A stretch of DNA of 64,000 nt from Tetranychus cinnabarinus (Eukaryota > Arthropoda > Arachnida > Trombidiformes > Tetranychidae). A model generated the notes under the pieces. It saw only the letters and a list, made by a program, of their open reading frames with translations, was not told the DNA's origin and did no database searches. The position numbers and the translations under genes are program-made. Each line of letters starts with the position of its first letter. The stretch's first letter is position 1. The stretch covers positions 18,104,001 through 18,168,000 of the forward strand of contig WHVY01000001.1 in assembly GCA_022266195.1 (NCBI GenBank), written 5' to 3'. This document shows positions 33,559-41,550 of this stretch, piece after piece.

Positions 33559-34022
33559 TCTTTAACTAACTCTTCGAAATTGATCATGTTAGTAAGACGA
33601 TGCATTTGTGATACTTTATAAATTTCTGTTGTGTCGGTATCACCATCAGGCTTTTGCTTTATGAATTTCAATAAAAGACAGGATTGAACTTTTATAGATC
33701 CAAGTTGCTCTATTACATACTGCAGTAAAGATCTTATATTTTCCTTTTCTCCTCGTAACATGTTTTCAATTGAAGTCCAATTATTTACTTTGATGTAAAT
33801 AGCAAGCGTATTTCCATATCCAGTTTTATGCAGCTTGAATGTGGCATGATCTTTAAGCTTCAATGACTGATCTTGCTTGCACGTACTTAGATGATTCAGA
33901 AAAGATAAACGGTTAAAATTTTGTTTACAATTTTTGCAGCATACTTTTACACATTTTGTTTTGTGTATAAGTAAATTTTTATGTTTTGAAAACTTTTCGC
34001 CACATTTATTGCACTGAAACAT
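33477..34022 (-). CDS. N-terminal part of the DNA polymerase (zinc-finger region), separated by a frame break
   Basis: 181 residues. It starts with a C2H2-type zinc finger (FQCNKCGEKF, HKTKC) and a second Cys/His cluster (CCKNC, HLSTC). It then carries the region that precedes the exonuclease in Maverick polymerases, ending FTQRGSGW. The stop at 33477 comes exactly where the family continues with the LEIRIG segment, which is found in the other frame, so a single -1 shift within the TA run at about 33480-33490 separates the parts. The cause is a one-base deletion, a sequencing error or programmed frameshifting; no canonical slippery heptamer is seen. The ATG at 34022 follows a TATTTAAAG box and a TCAT initiator. 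Confidence 0.85.
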   Translation of the reverse strand: MFQCNKCGEKFSKHKNLLIHKTKCVKVCCKNCKQNFNRLSFLNHLSTCKQDQSLKLKDHATFKLHKTGYGNTLAIYIKVNNWTSIENMLRGEKENIRSLLQYVIEQLGSIKVQSCLLLKFIKQKPDGDTDTTEIYKVSQMHRLTNMINFEELVKEWMEEVELSIDQFTQRGSGWVLQTVIY

Positions 34023-34028
34023 TTTACA

Positions 34029-34065
34029 ATATGAGCATCAAACCGAAAAACTTTCTCTTTAAATA
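34029..34065 (-). promoter_or_regulatory. TATA-like box plus TCAT initiator for the polymerase gene
   Basis: TATTTAAAG reads leftward from 34065, and TCATA has its A 33 nt further on (34032). This is the same spacing as in the other leftward replication-type genes. Confidence 0.5.
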
Positions 34066-34228
34066 AGAATTCAGATTGTAAAGGCGTTTTCTTGAGCTCT
34101 CTATTTTTATTTATCAGAAATATCTTTAATATAATAATAATAAGAAAAAAAAATTAAAGAAAAGCAATAATAATTATCAATTTATTGATAACTATTATTG
34201 CTTTCATTATTATTGTGCAAGAACGTAA

Positions 34229-34675
34229 TCAAATGCCAGACGATCCAAAACCACGTTCACCTCTATTATCAGCATGCTCTTCCAGTAGAGTGCTTGGTAA
34301 TTTTGAAAGTTCAACCAAATGAGGAATTTCTGCCTTTTCTATAATCATCTGTGCTATCCGCATACCTTTTTTGATTATCAAGTTGTTTTCGGAAAAATTT
34401 TGCAAAATTACTTTGATTTCCCCAGTATAATCAGGATCAATCACTCCTCCTTGAACAACAATACCTTTGGAAGCAAGTCCAGAACGGGAAGCAAGTCTAA
34501 CATATGTTCCATCAGGTGGTTTTACCGTGATTCCTGTTTTAACGACCGCAATCTTTTGTGGTGGTAATACCAAATCTTCGTAAGAACTCAAATCAAATCC
34601 TATTGATCTTGTGGTTGCCCTATCTGGAGTAGTAACATCTGGATAACACTTGGTAAAGTACAAAGCTGAAATCAT
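34229..34675 (-). CDS. dut: dUTPase (deoxyuridine triphosphatase)
   Basis: 148 residues, the normal length for a trimeric dUTPase. All five motifs are present in order: RSIGFDLSS, SRSGLASKG, GGVIDPDYTGEIKVIL (with the catalytic Asp), KKGMRIAQMII and the C-terminal RGERGFGSSG arm. It converts dUTP to dUMP and so limits uracil in the newly made element DNA. It lies just upstream of the polymerase in the leftward block with its own TATA/initiator pair, fitting an early replication role. No introns and no damage seen, so it should be active. Confidence 0.97.
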   Translation of the reverse strand: MISALYFTKCYPDVTTPDRATTRSIGFDLSSYEDLVLPPQKIAVVKTGITVKPPDGTYVRLASRSGLASKGIVVQGGVIDPDYTGEIKVILQNFSENNLIIKKGMRIAQMIIEKAEIPHLVELSKLPSTLLEEHADNRGERGFGSSGI

Positions 34676-34680
34676 TTTTG

Positions 34681-34716
34681 AAGTGATTTCAAAGAAAAGA
34701 AACTGTTCTTTATATA
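34681..34716 (-). promoter_or_regulatory. TATATAAAG box and TCACTT initiator for dUTPase
   Basis: TATATAAAG reads leftward from 34716, and TCACTT has its A at 34684, 32 nt on. The ATG is at 34675, so the leader would be under 10 nt unless transcription starts slightly upstream. Confidence 0.5.
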
Positions 34717-34961
34717 CTTATTTGCTCTCTCAAGTCATGCGCACTTATCAATAACATTTGAATGATAGAACAAGGCGTTTTTGAGAGCTCATTTTTTATT
34801 TTTTATTTTTGTTCAGAATGATAATATAAAGATAAAAATAAAGGGTTGAAACATAATAATTAGGGTAAAGTAGATTTAAAAATAAAGGGTTAAAAATAAA
34901 GTAATAATGAGATAAAGATAAAAATAATTTTGATTGAAAATCAATCATGAGTAAAAACTCA

Positions 34962-35453
34962 TTACTCATAAATGACCTGACACATGGCTGAAGCAATACC
35001 ATCCGCAACTGAATGTGAAATCAATTTAATCATTTCCTCTCGAGAAAGTTCCATCTTTGATTCTTTATATTCCGTTTTGAGCTCAACGTGTAGACCTTCT
35101 TCTGGTGTAACTGATCCAAAAATGCGCCGTCCATTGTAGTGAGAAAAGTCAAACTTTTTCTCAATATTGTCCAAAACCATTTCCAATTTTTGTTTGAATT
35201 TTTCATATTCAGCATACTTGAGGAACAGACCTGCTTTCGTTGGTATCAATATCTTGTTTCCTTTCCATTGTCCTTCTTTTCTGCGCCGAATATCCACAAA
35301 CATGTTGCCTTGAGATGTTTTAGATTTCTGGATAGTAATCCATAATTGAGGAGACACTTCAACGCTTAACAACTGTTCGAAACCATCTGTAAAAGATCCA
35401 CGCTTGAAATTTTTTTTGTTGCTTGATGAAGAATTACTTCCATTTGAGTCCAT
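34962..35453 (-). CDS. PC4-like single-stranded DNA-binding protein
   Basis: 163 residues. A Ser/Asn-rich N-terminus of about 20 residues is followed by a region of about 26-100 resembling the PC4/Sub1 (p15) fold: strands around VEVSPQLWITIQKSK, then MFVDIRRR, then LIPTKAGLFLKYAEYEKFKQKL, which parallels the 'vdIRe.y....gkkGisL..eqw..L' pattern of PC4. The C-terminal part is acidic and helical. PC4 proteins bind single-stranded DNA and, in cells, assist RNA polymerase II with activators and TFIID/TBP. In this element the protein could serve as the replication SSB or as a transcription cofactor alongside the TBP homologue. The fold assignment is from pattern only. Confidence 0.55.
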   Translation of the reverse strand: MDSNGSNSSSSNKKNFKRGSFTDGFEQLLSVEVSPQLWITIQKSKTSQGNMFVDIRRRKEGQWKGNKILIPTKAGLFLKYAEYEKFKQKLEMVLDNIEKKFDFSHYNGRRIFGSVTPEEGLHVELKTEYKESKMELSREEMIKLISHSVADGIASAMCQVIYE

Positions 35454-35486
35454 GTTTTAAATCACTTTGAAATACAACTCAGAGCT

Positions 35487-35522
35487 GAATGATTAAAATA
35501 TCAGAAACGCTCTGTTTTTATA
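35487..35522 (-). promoter_or_regulatory. TATAAAA box and TCATTC initiator for the PC4-like gene
   Basis: TATAAAAA reads leftward from 35522, and TCATTC occupies 35492-35487 with its A 32 nt after the first T. The spacing and initiator are the same as at the left-end IAP gene. Confidence 0.55.
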
Positions 35523-35624
35523 CTTTTTCCTGATGGAGTTGACTCACTCATCAAGACTCACTTTTAAAATTGACTCCACCTTCCACGATGATTGATCTTC
35601 TGAATTTGTGTCAGTTTATTTTTA

Positions 35625-36177
35625 TCAAATTTGCGTGATTATTTTGAAAATTAGGTTAAACTCATTATCTTTTACTTCAGGAATAAGATAATCAATCATG
35701 TAAAATATTTCCTTGGTTGTAGTTTCCGCTGCATAATCAAACAACTGCTGTCTTAAAACGTCAATCGAATCATATTTATAAGCGTATTCATCGAAATTTA
35801 TTCCGAAAAAATCAAGTGCGTAAGCAAGCTCAATTTTCTCATCAATATTCAAGTTGTTGTGAACAAGAATACTTGTCGAGAAGAAGGATAATATTATATC
35901 ACAATACTTCTCGTCAATGCTTGCTGTAAAAGAAAGAAAATTTAGCAATTCACTATTTATTAACGTGAAACTCACCTTTCAAAATGAAATTATTATCAAC
36001 TCTTCTCTTGACCGGTCCAATAAGCGAACCTTTCAAGCTTTTAGTGAACTTGTTGTTGCTAAATTTTGAATTCAAGTGATGTAGGAAGGATGCGTTTAGA
36101 ATCCTGAACTTAACATCATCCAACCATAATATAACTTCGCCTGACTTTTCAAGTGAACTATTTACTATTTTACTCAT
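35625..36177 (-). CDS. Spliced unknown gene (two exons)
   Basis: Exon 1 is 36177-35976 and exon 2 is 35924-35625, separated by a 51-bp intron. The reading frame is kept across the junction (exon 1 ends with one base of a codon that exon 2 completes), giving about 166 residues. Exon 1 encodes a basic segment (VILWLDDVKFRIL, PVKRRVDNN) and exon 2 a mainly helical acidic segment (IDEKIELAYALDFFGINFDEY). No domain recognised. It has a TATA/TCATT promoter like the replication genes. The intron is evidence that the element is transcribed in the nucleus and spliced. Confidence 0.65.
35925..35975 (-). other. 51-bp intron
   Basis: On the minus strand AAAG|GTGAGT opens and a TTTCTTTCTTTTACAG tract closes it. 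Without splicing the first frame stops after 74 codons; with it the two frames join in phase. Confidence 0.7.
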
Positions 36178-36200
36178 GTTGCCTTCAGAGTTCAGTTGTT

Positions 36201-36237
36201 TAATGAGAAGGATTGTTTATGCTTATTCTATTTTATA
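36201..36237 (-). promoter_or_regulatory. TATAAAA box and TCATTA initiator-like site for the spliced gene
   Basis: TATAAAA reads leftward from 36237, and TCATT has its A 33 nt on (36204), about 27 nt before the ATG at 36177. Confidence 0.5.
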
Positions 36238-36360
36238 CATTTATACATATTGGTGTGCGCGATGACTGAATGCAAAATAAAGAAATTGAGTAAAAATATA
36301 TTTAATAAACTGAAAGTAAAAGAAGAGGAAAGGGATTAGAATACATTTAAAATCTTTTCA

Positions 36361-36684
36361 TCAGATGGTGTCCTTAGAATACAGATAAAATTCGAGCAGT
36401 GCCATCCTCAACGGCCAATACTCTTTTAAATTTATAAATTCATTTTGCTTCATAGTTTTGATGTGCTTTTTAACTTCAGCCATCAAATCTCCAAGTCCAT
36501 TCGCCACTACTTGATGATCGCGCAATTTTTCCAACCATGCGATGAAAGTTCTTCGCGATTGACCATATAACAATCCAGATGGATGATCCATGTGCTCCAT
36601 CATCCATATCAGCTTCTTAGAATAGGGACCACGCTCGCGAGTGAGATGTTTGGGTCTTCGCATTCGTAGATTATATTTGACCAT
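36361..36684 (-). CDS. Unknown small basic protein
   Basis: 107 residues. The basic N-terminus (KYNLRMRRPKHLTRERG) is followed by a probably helical body with several Trp and aromatic residues (FIAWLEKL, LKEYWPLRMALLEFYLY). No known domain. The ATG has no TATA box but follows a T-rich tract and an AG at 36692, a possible 3' splice site. A second acceptor (TTCTTCTAG) at 36776 lies just upstream. It sits between the second IAP and the spliced unknown gene. Confidence 0.55.
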   Translation of the reverse strand: MVKYNLRMRRPKHLTRERGPYSKKLIWMMEHMDHPSGLLYGQSRRTFIAWLEKLRDHQVVANGLGDLMAEVKKHIKTMKQNEFINLKEYWPLRMALLEFYLYSKDTI

Positions 36685-36775
36685 TGTTTTTCTATTGAAT
36701 ATATTAAAAAAAATTAAAAAAAAAGAAACATTAAAACTTGGATTAAATTAACGGATTCAGGTCAAAGTAAACTGA

Positions 36776-36825
36776 CTAGAAGAAAATAAATGGAAAGTGA
36801 TGCAGGAGTAATTCAAGAGATATAC
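36776..36825 (-). other. Putative 50-bp intron directly after the IAP stop codon
   Basis: On the minus strand the IAP gene ends ...TAG|GTATATC, where the stop codon is also the exon end, and TTATTTTCTTCTAG closes the interval after 50 bp. This is the same size as the 51-bp intron at 35925. It would lie between two genes, so the mRNA may be polycistronic in form or carry leader splicing for the next gene. Confidence 0.4.
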
Positions 36826-37704
36826 CTAAGGACTGATACAATTAATCCTCATTGCGATTGTTGAGCGACAAATAGGACATGTTAGTATGTTTTTCTGTTT
36901 TAGCCTTTCATTACATTCGACACATGTTACCAGATGGTTACAAGGTGTGTATAAAACTTTTCGAGGTTCAACTAAACACACAACACAGTTGTTTCTATCG
37001 TTTTCATATTTGCTCACTGTTAAAAATGGACAACCAGGATAAAGATGTTTGTGAATGAATGATGGATTTGATCTTAACTTTCCATCAAAAGACAATGCAC
37101 AGAAAGCACATTGAACAATGTAACCAAACCCACAGTAAAAGAATCCTGATTCTACAAGAGTGTTTGCTTCCAGAATCGTGTATTTTGAATGTTGGAAAGA
37201 GAAAGTTCGATTTTCTCTCATTTGAAATAGCTGGTAGACTTTATTTGGATTAACCATCTGTTTGGATGTGACACTTTTGACAATTGTGTTGGTGCTTTGT
37301 TTCTCCAATCGAAAGATTTTAATTAAAGTTTGTTGGTAATTGCACTCTATCCTTCTTGGTACACAATAATAGGCGAATCGAGAAGCAACATCGTACCAAA
37401 CTTTCAATCCTGATTCTTCATGTTTTAAGTAAGCGCAGTTTAAACTGAAAGTGCAATGGAGGTCAACAATGTTTAAATCTGCTAAAGTTGTAGGTATGTG
37501 CAAGCCACAGCAGAAGCAAACGAAAAAAGCTTTATCATCCGATAGATAAAAGCCATCATATACCGCTGTATAAACTTTACTTCGCTTTAAATCGAACCCG
37601 GAAAAAGAATCAAATCTGTTTTCCAAAAACTTCATTCTCATGAATTTTTTAAGAGTTTGAAGAGCTTCAGGGCATGACCAGTTCTCAATGCTTGGAGTCA
37701 GCAT
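36826..37704 (-). CDS. IAP-like protein with two BIR domains and a RING
   Basis: 292 residues, the size and layout of baculovirus-type IAPs. BIR1 covers about 24-92 with ligands C63, C66, H83 and C90 (CX2CX16HX6C). BIR2 covers about 160-228 with C199, C202, H218 and C225 (spacing one residue shorter than the canonical form). The C-terminal C3HC4 RING is at 240-279 (CVVC, PCNH, CVEC, CPIC). It probably blocks host-cell death during replication. It differs in architecture from the left-end IAP (two BIRs against one, no acidic N-terminus), so it is not a simple duplicate. A pyrimidine tract and CAG at 37710 lie five bases before the ATG, suggesting a spliced leader; no TATA box is evident. Confidence 0.92.
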   Translation of the reverse strand: MLTPSIENWSCPEALQTLKKFMRMKFLENRFDSFSGFDLKRSKVYTAVYDGFYLSDDKAFFVCFCCGLHIPTTLADLNIVDLHCTFSLNCAYLKHEESGLKVWYDVASRFAYYCVPRRIECNYQQTLIKIFRLEKQSTNTIVKSVTSKQMVNPNKVYQLFQMRENRTFSFQHSKYTILEANTLVESGFFYCGFGYIVQCAFCALSFDGKLRSNPSFIHKHLYPGCPFLTVSKYENDRNNCVVCLVEPRKVLYTPCNHLVTCVECNERLKQKNILTCPICRSTIAMRINCISP

Positions 37705-37753
37705 ATTGACTGTATGAATAAAAACAATTTTGATTAATGTAAAATATATTTTA

Positions 37754-38266
37754 TTAATTTTTCATAATTATATCAATTGAATTAGATTCAACTTCGATGT
37801 CTGATTTAATTTTTTTCATCAAACATGAATGCTCTTTACATTTGGTCATATTGAGCCTTTTGAATTTACAATTTAAAATCCAATCAGTGATTTGTTTCAC
37901 TCGTGGACATTTGTTTTCATTATTGAAGATACATAAATTTGTTTTATAAAGATTATGATTTTTAACAGTATTAATTATTTTTTTCCTATCTATTTCTTTA
38001 ATTTTCCTGAATTTGGTGCATGATTTACAGTGAATAGTTTTTATTTCGAGTTTTTTGTGTATATTTTTCAAACATTTAATATATCTTGACGCCTTACACG
38101 GGTTATTTGTGTTCTCAGTAGCACAAGATTCATTAGACGGAATTTTGGTTATAGTAAAGCTAGTTTTCGACTGATGTTTCCAAAAAGCATCATCTTTTGA
38201 AGGAATTCTTTGACCCTTTCCAACCGAAGGTGTTACAAAAGGAACTTTACCAGCAATTATTTTCAT
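37754..38266 (-). CDS. Unknown Cys/Lys-rich protein
   Basis: 170 residues, strongly basic, with a cysteine-rich middle and end (CLKNIHKK, HCKSCTKFRK, CIFNNENKC, CKEHSCLMKK), which could bind metal or nucleic acid. No recognised family. The ATG follows a pyrimidine-rich stretch and TATAG two bases upstream, another possible splice-acceptor start. It is flanked by the unknown 38670 gene and the IAP, all leftward with short gaps, so it is probably part of the same transcription unit. Confidence 0.55.
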   Translation of the reverse strand: MKIIAGKVPFVTPSVGKGQRIPSKDDAFWKHQSKTSFTITKIPSNESCATENTNNPCKASRYIKCLKNIHKKLEIKTIHCKSCTKFRKIKEIDRKKIINTVKNHNLYKTNLCIFNNENKCPRVKQITDWILNCKFKRLNMTKCKEHSCLMKKIKSDIEVESNSIDIIMKN

Positions 38267-38334
38267 TACTATAATAGCGAAATGAAAAAGAATGAATCAA
38301 AACGAAATAAAAATAATAAATAAATGCAATTTAA

Positions 38335-38670
38335 TCAGTTAGGCAGATAAGATAGAATTGGTGCAACAATTGAACTTGGAAATTCAGATAAAATGTTGAA
38401 GAATAATCTTCTAGATACAAAAATATTCTTTTCATCATCGATTAAAGATATGCAAGCAAGTATACTATGCACATGACATTCAGGAATCAATGATAAAATA
38501 CTGAAAAAATCAAAGATTGAAATTTTGATGTCAGCAAAGTTAATCGGCTCCTCATATTCAATAGCACATTCATCATTTGTTTGCATTGTTTCATCAGCCT
38601 GAACCTCAACATTTGAACATCTGATAAATTTGAGGGAAGTTGGAGATGAACCAGCAGTAACTCGATACAT
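38335..38670 (-). CDS. Unknown small helical protein
   Basis: 111 residues. A polar acidic N-terminal 45 residues is followed by hydrophobic helices (ISIFDFFSILSLIP, HVHSILACISLI, LFFNILSEFPSSIVAPIL). No domain recognised. The ATG lies two bases after a very strong acceptor-like sequence (TTTTGTTTTTTGTTTTGTTTTAG, AG at 38673) and no TATA box is near. It is the first leftward gene after the non-coding right-end region, so it is the natural first target for leader exons at 41.0-41.5 kb. Confidence 0.55.
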   Translation of the reverse strand: MYRVTAGSSPTSLKFIRCSNVEVQADETMQTNDECAIEYEEPINFADIKISIFDFFSILSLIPECHVHSILACISLIDDEKNIFVSRRLFFNILSEFPSSIVAPILSYLPN

Positions 38671-38776
38671 TTCTAAAACAAAACAAAAAACAAAATGAAC
38701 AAAATGAGTAAGAAATGTAATTTTTTCCGAGTTAATGTTGAGTCAAAACTCAATTCTAATCCCAAAATCAAAAATC
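38671..38776. other. Non-coding sequence with 3' splice-site-like tract
   Basis: Holds the acceptor for the 38670 gene and nothing else recognised. Confidence 0.4.
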
Positions 38777-38828
38777 AAAGTCAAACTCAAAGTCAAACTC
38801 AAGGTCAAACTCAAGGTCAAACTCAATA
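38777..38828 (+). repeat. Short tandem repeat, about 12-bp unit
   Basis: About four copies of AA(A/G)GTCAAACTC in a row. Confidence 0.7.
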
Positions 38829-38949
38829 ATAATCTGAAAGTCACTTTAAGCCACTAGATACAGATTCTAGGCACTTAAATACAATCAGTCCAACAAAAGC
38901 TATGTAAAACTTGGAAAAAAAAAATTTGACCTTGAAAAAGACCTGCGTG

Positions 38950-39590
38950 ACCTTGAAAAATGGAAAGATAATTTTGAGTTGATAATTTATTATCAAAGAA
39001 GTACACCTTTATCTATTATTGTTTTCGAGTTATAGTCCTACAAAATTCAAGTTTAACATTGTAAAATTTGTCGCAAAAGTATGAGTGATGAAGCATAAGT
39101 GATAAAGAATGACAATCAATATAAAAGTTATGTAGTTTAACGAGGTTCATCTAATGCTCGTTGTTGCGACAAAATCGTATGAGGAATAATGAAGTGACAT
39201 TCAATTGAAAAAATCAAGTTAACCATTGTAAATTTTGTCACAAAAGAAAAACTTTCAAATGGAAAAAGCTAGCTAAAAATAGTGAATATAAAAGTTATGT
39301 GTTTCAAGTAGACAAATCTAATGCACTTTAGTGTGACAAGATCAAGTAAGGAATAAAAAAGTTATGATCAATCAAAAAATCAAGTAAATCGCTGAAAATC
39401 TGTCGCAAAAGTTTAATTTTTTAGCGATAAGTGATAAAGAAAATCGATGAGTATAAAAGTTGTGTATTTTAATAAGACGAATCGAATGCAGTTTTTTGCG
39501 ACAGAATTGGTTAAGGAATAAAAAAGTTATGGAAAATTCAAAAAATCTATGGTAAAATGTCAATTTTCACATAGAAAGAGTGGTTTTTTT
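38950..39590 (+). repeat. Tandem repeat, unit about 165 bp, three to four diverged copies
   Basis: Units start near 39123, 39290 and 39455 with 'aaaagtt(a/g)tgt', and share 'aatgc', 'gcgaca', 'aaggaataa', 'aaaaaatca' and 'tgtcgcaaaag' blocks in order. A partial older copy precedes them from about 38950. No open frame is kept, so the repeat is non-coding. It lies inside the element, in the right-end region. Confidence 0.6.
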
Positions 39591-39606
39591 CGATTTTTTT
39601 CAACGG

Positions 39607-39641
39607 CCAACTTCTTCAGACCGGAGGTCTGAGAAAGTTGG
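39607..39641 (+). repeat. Inverted repeat (hairpin)
   Basis: CCAACTTCTTCAGACC pairs with GGTCTGAGAAAGTTGG across a 3-nt loop, with two adjacent mismatches. It stands at the boundary between the 165-bp tandem repeats and the next repeat block. Confidence 0.6.
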
Positions 39642-39719
39642 TCTACCCATAATAGGCCTAAAATGATCACAAGTGCTTTTTACAGAAGTCATTTATACCT
39701 AACCGTTGATTTTTTATGC

Positions 39720-40970
39720 GGTTGTCATTTATATACGAGTTAAACTTTATACTAATGTTAATTTAAAGCTAACCCAAACCACAGTTCAACAGTCAATCTA
39801 AAGACAAAGCTAAATCATAATAAGGTTAATTAAAATTAAAATGTAATCCCATTGTCTATCCAATCTAACGCTGATCTACATTGAAAATTCAATGTTAAAG
39901 CCTATCTCGATCGAAAACCAATCTTTACCCCCACAGTAAATCAAAAGTTAACCTTTAAGGCAGTCAAAAGGCAAATCGTAATATTTAAATCAATGGTGAG
40001 TTCAATTTTATCCCTAAAATCAATCTTAATTCGCTCTCAATGTTGAACCCTAAAGCACAAATTTAATCGAAGAGTAAACCTCAATAGCAAGTCAATGGTT
40101 AATACAATCTTATGTCTAATCTGGAAGCTTATCTCAATGTTGTAGTCAGACAAAATCCTTAAATCAGTCTAAAAACTATTTTCAATTGCAAACTCAATGT
40201 GAAACTCGTTTTTAATTATAAAGTCAATCGCAATGATGAACTTAAACATATTCATAGTCAGACTAAAGGTTAATTTCAATATTAAATTTCATCTTAATCC
40301 AAAATCAATATAAAAGTTAATCTTAACACAAAAGGCATCAATAAGACAGTCTCAATGTAAATCCAAGGTTAATCAAAAACCAGTCATAAGTCAATCTCAA
40401 TAGAAAGCTAATCGCAGCCGCTAAAACAATTTAAAAGCAATCGCCAATTAGCTGTTGTAGATCTCAATGTAGATTCAATCTTAGTCAAAAGTTAAATTTC
40501 AATTGCAAACCAATTCACGCCTCAATCTCGATAAAAGATAATCCTAAACACAAAAACAATTCAAAGTCAATCGCAGAGACAAGCTTAAGTTAATATCAAT
40601 GTAAATCAAACCTTAAGTTCAGTTCTACATCAAAGTCAAACTAATCTCAACCACAGTAATTCAGAAGTCAGTCTTAAGTCTATTTTACATCAATGTAATG
40701 ATAATCTAAATCGCACCAAAAACAATGTAAATTTAATCCTAATCACAAATTGATTTACATTCAAATCTTGAGTTTAGTCTACATCAATGTTAAACTAATC
40801 ATAATCACAAATTAACTCGGAGGCGAATCGACATGTAAAACTAAACTCAAAAGCAATTTAGAAGTCAGTCTTAAGTCTAGTTTGCATCAATGTAATGGTA
40901 ATCTTAATCGCACAAACAAATTTAAGTGAGGCATAATTCAAAGCTTATCTTAAACGCAATTCACTTTGCA
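39720..40970. repeat. Degenerate minisatellite-like region
   Basis: About 1.25 kb built from endless variants of 'aatcaatctcaatgtaaa' and 'agtcaatcttaa', with longer near-copies such as 'cagtcttaagtctagttt(a/g)catcaatgtaatg' at about 40670 and 40870. No coding frame. It might be a spacer, an origin-like region or decayed sequence. Confidence 0.55.
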
Positions 40971-41058
40971 GTCATTTGGCAAGTCAGTTTTCACGTAAAT
41001 CACAATTTAAAGTCAATATCATAGAGCACTACAGGTCAAAAAATCAATTTCAACTTAC

Positions 41059-41205
41059 TTTTGCTTATGATAGTTGGGATGCGACCGATAGTGCGACCAA
41101 AGGAGAAGATTGTTGGTTTACTCGTGGATGGACGTGTGGACGAATGAATGCTTGTTCCTGAAGCGAGGTACTGGAAATAAGTAATCCTAGTTGGAGTTGC
41201 ACTTG
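41059..41205 (-). ncRNA. Putative leader exon 3 (ATG-less, splice-site bounded)
   Basis: 147 bp on the minus strand between TTTCTTTTCCTTTCCAG and GCAAAA|GTAAGTTG. No ATG occurs in it. The composition is CA-rich and visibly different from the flanks. One frame is open throughout, so a coding exon is an alternative. Confidence 0.4.
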
Positions 41206-41323
41206 CTGGAAAGGAAAAGAAACAAATTATGGTTAGACAGTCAATGTTAAATTCAGAATTTAGTTAATCACAGTGAGATGATAATAAAGCATACAAGACG
41301 ATATTGCAACAATTTAAACTTAC

Positions 41324-41409
41324 TTTTGGATATGGTTACAAAGATTCTGATTCCGAAGATGAACGGATAGAGATTGCAGTGGTTAGGTTTATCCAGGGGT
41401 ACAAAATCG
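41324..41409 (-). ncRNA. Putative leader exon 2 (ATG-less, splice-site bounded)
   Basis: 86 bp on the minus strand between TTTGTTTTCTTTTCAG and TCCAAAA|GTAAGTTT. It contains no ATG. One frame is open and in phase with exon 3, but has no start codon and does not join in phase to the first block. Confidence 0.4.
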
Positions 41410-41488
41410 CTGAAAAGAAAACAAACATATTATGTAGAGATGCTTATGATGAAAACAAAACAGAAACTTACATTATTAGTTTACTAAC

Positions 41489-41550
41489 TTGAAGCGTTTT
41501 CACTGGTAAAGAATGATGTTAACGTACTAAAGGACAAAACGATTGTGCTG
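41489..41550 (-). ncRNA. Putative leader exon 1
   Basis: About 60 bp starting near a TCAG that lies about 40 nt downstream of a TATAAAA box, ending TTCAA|GTTAGT (an alternative donor GTAAGT lies 17 bases further on). No ATG in the main form. Confidence 0.35.

Noticed and set aside
35625..35975. A stand-alone 116-residue gene starting at 35975
   Set aside because: It would start with GTG inside the intron donor GTGAGT; it is exon 2 of the 36177 gene.
40976..41492. Two plus-strand small proteins at 40976-41161 and 41304-41492
   Set aside because: They share only FxLTF, which is the reverse complement of the splice donors AAAAGTAAGTTT on the minus strand. The better reading is minus-strand exon-like blocks.
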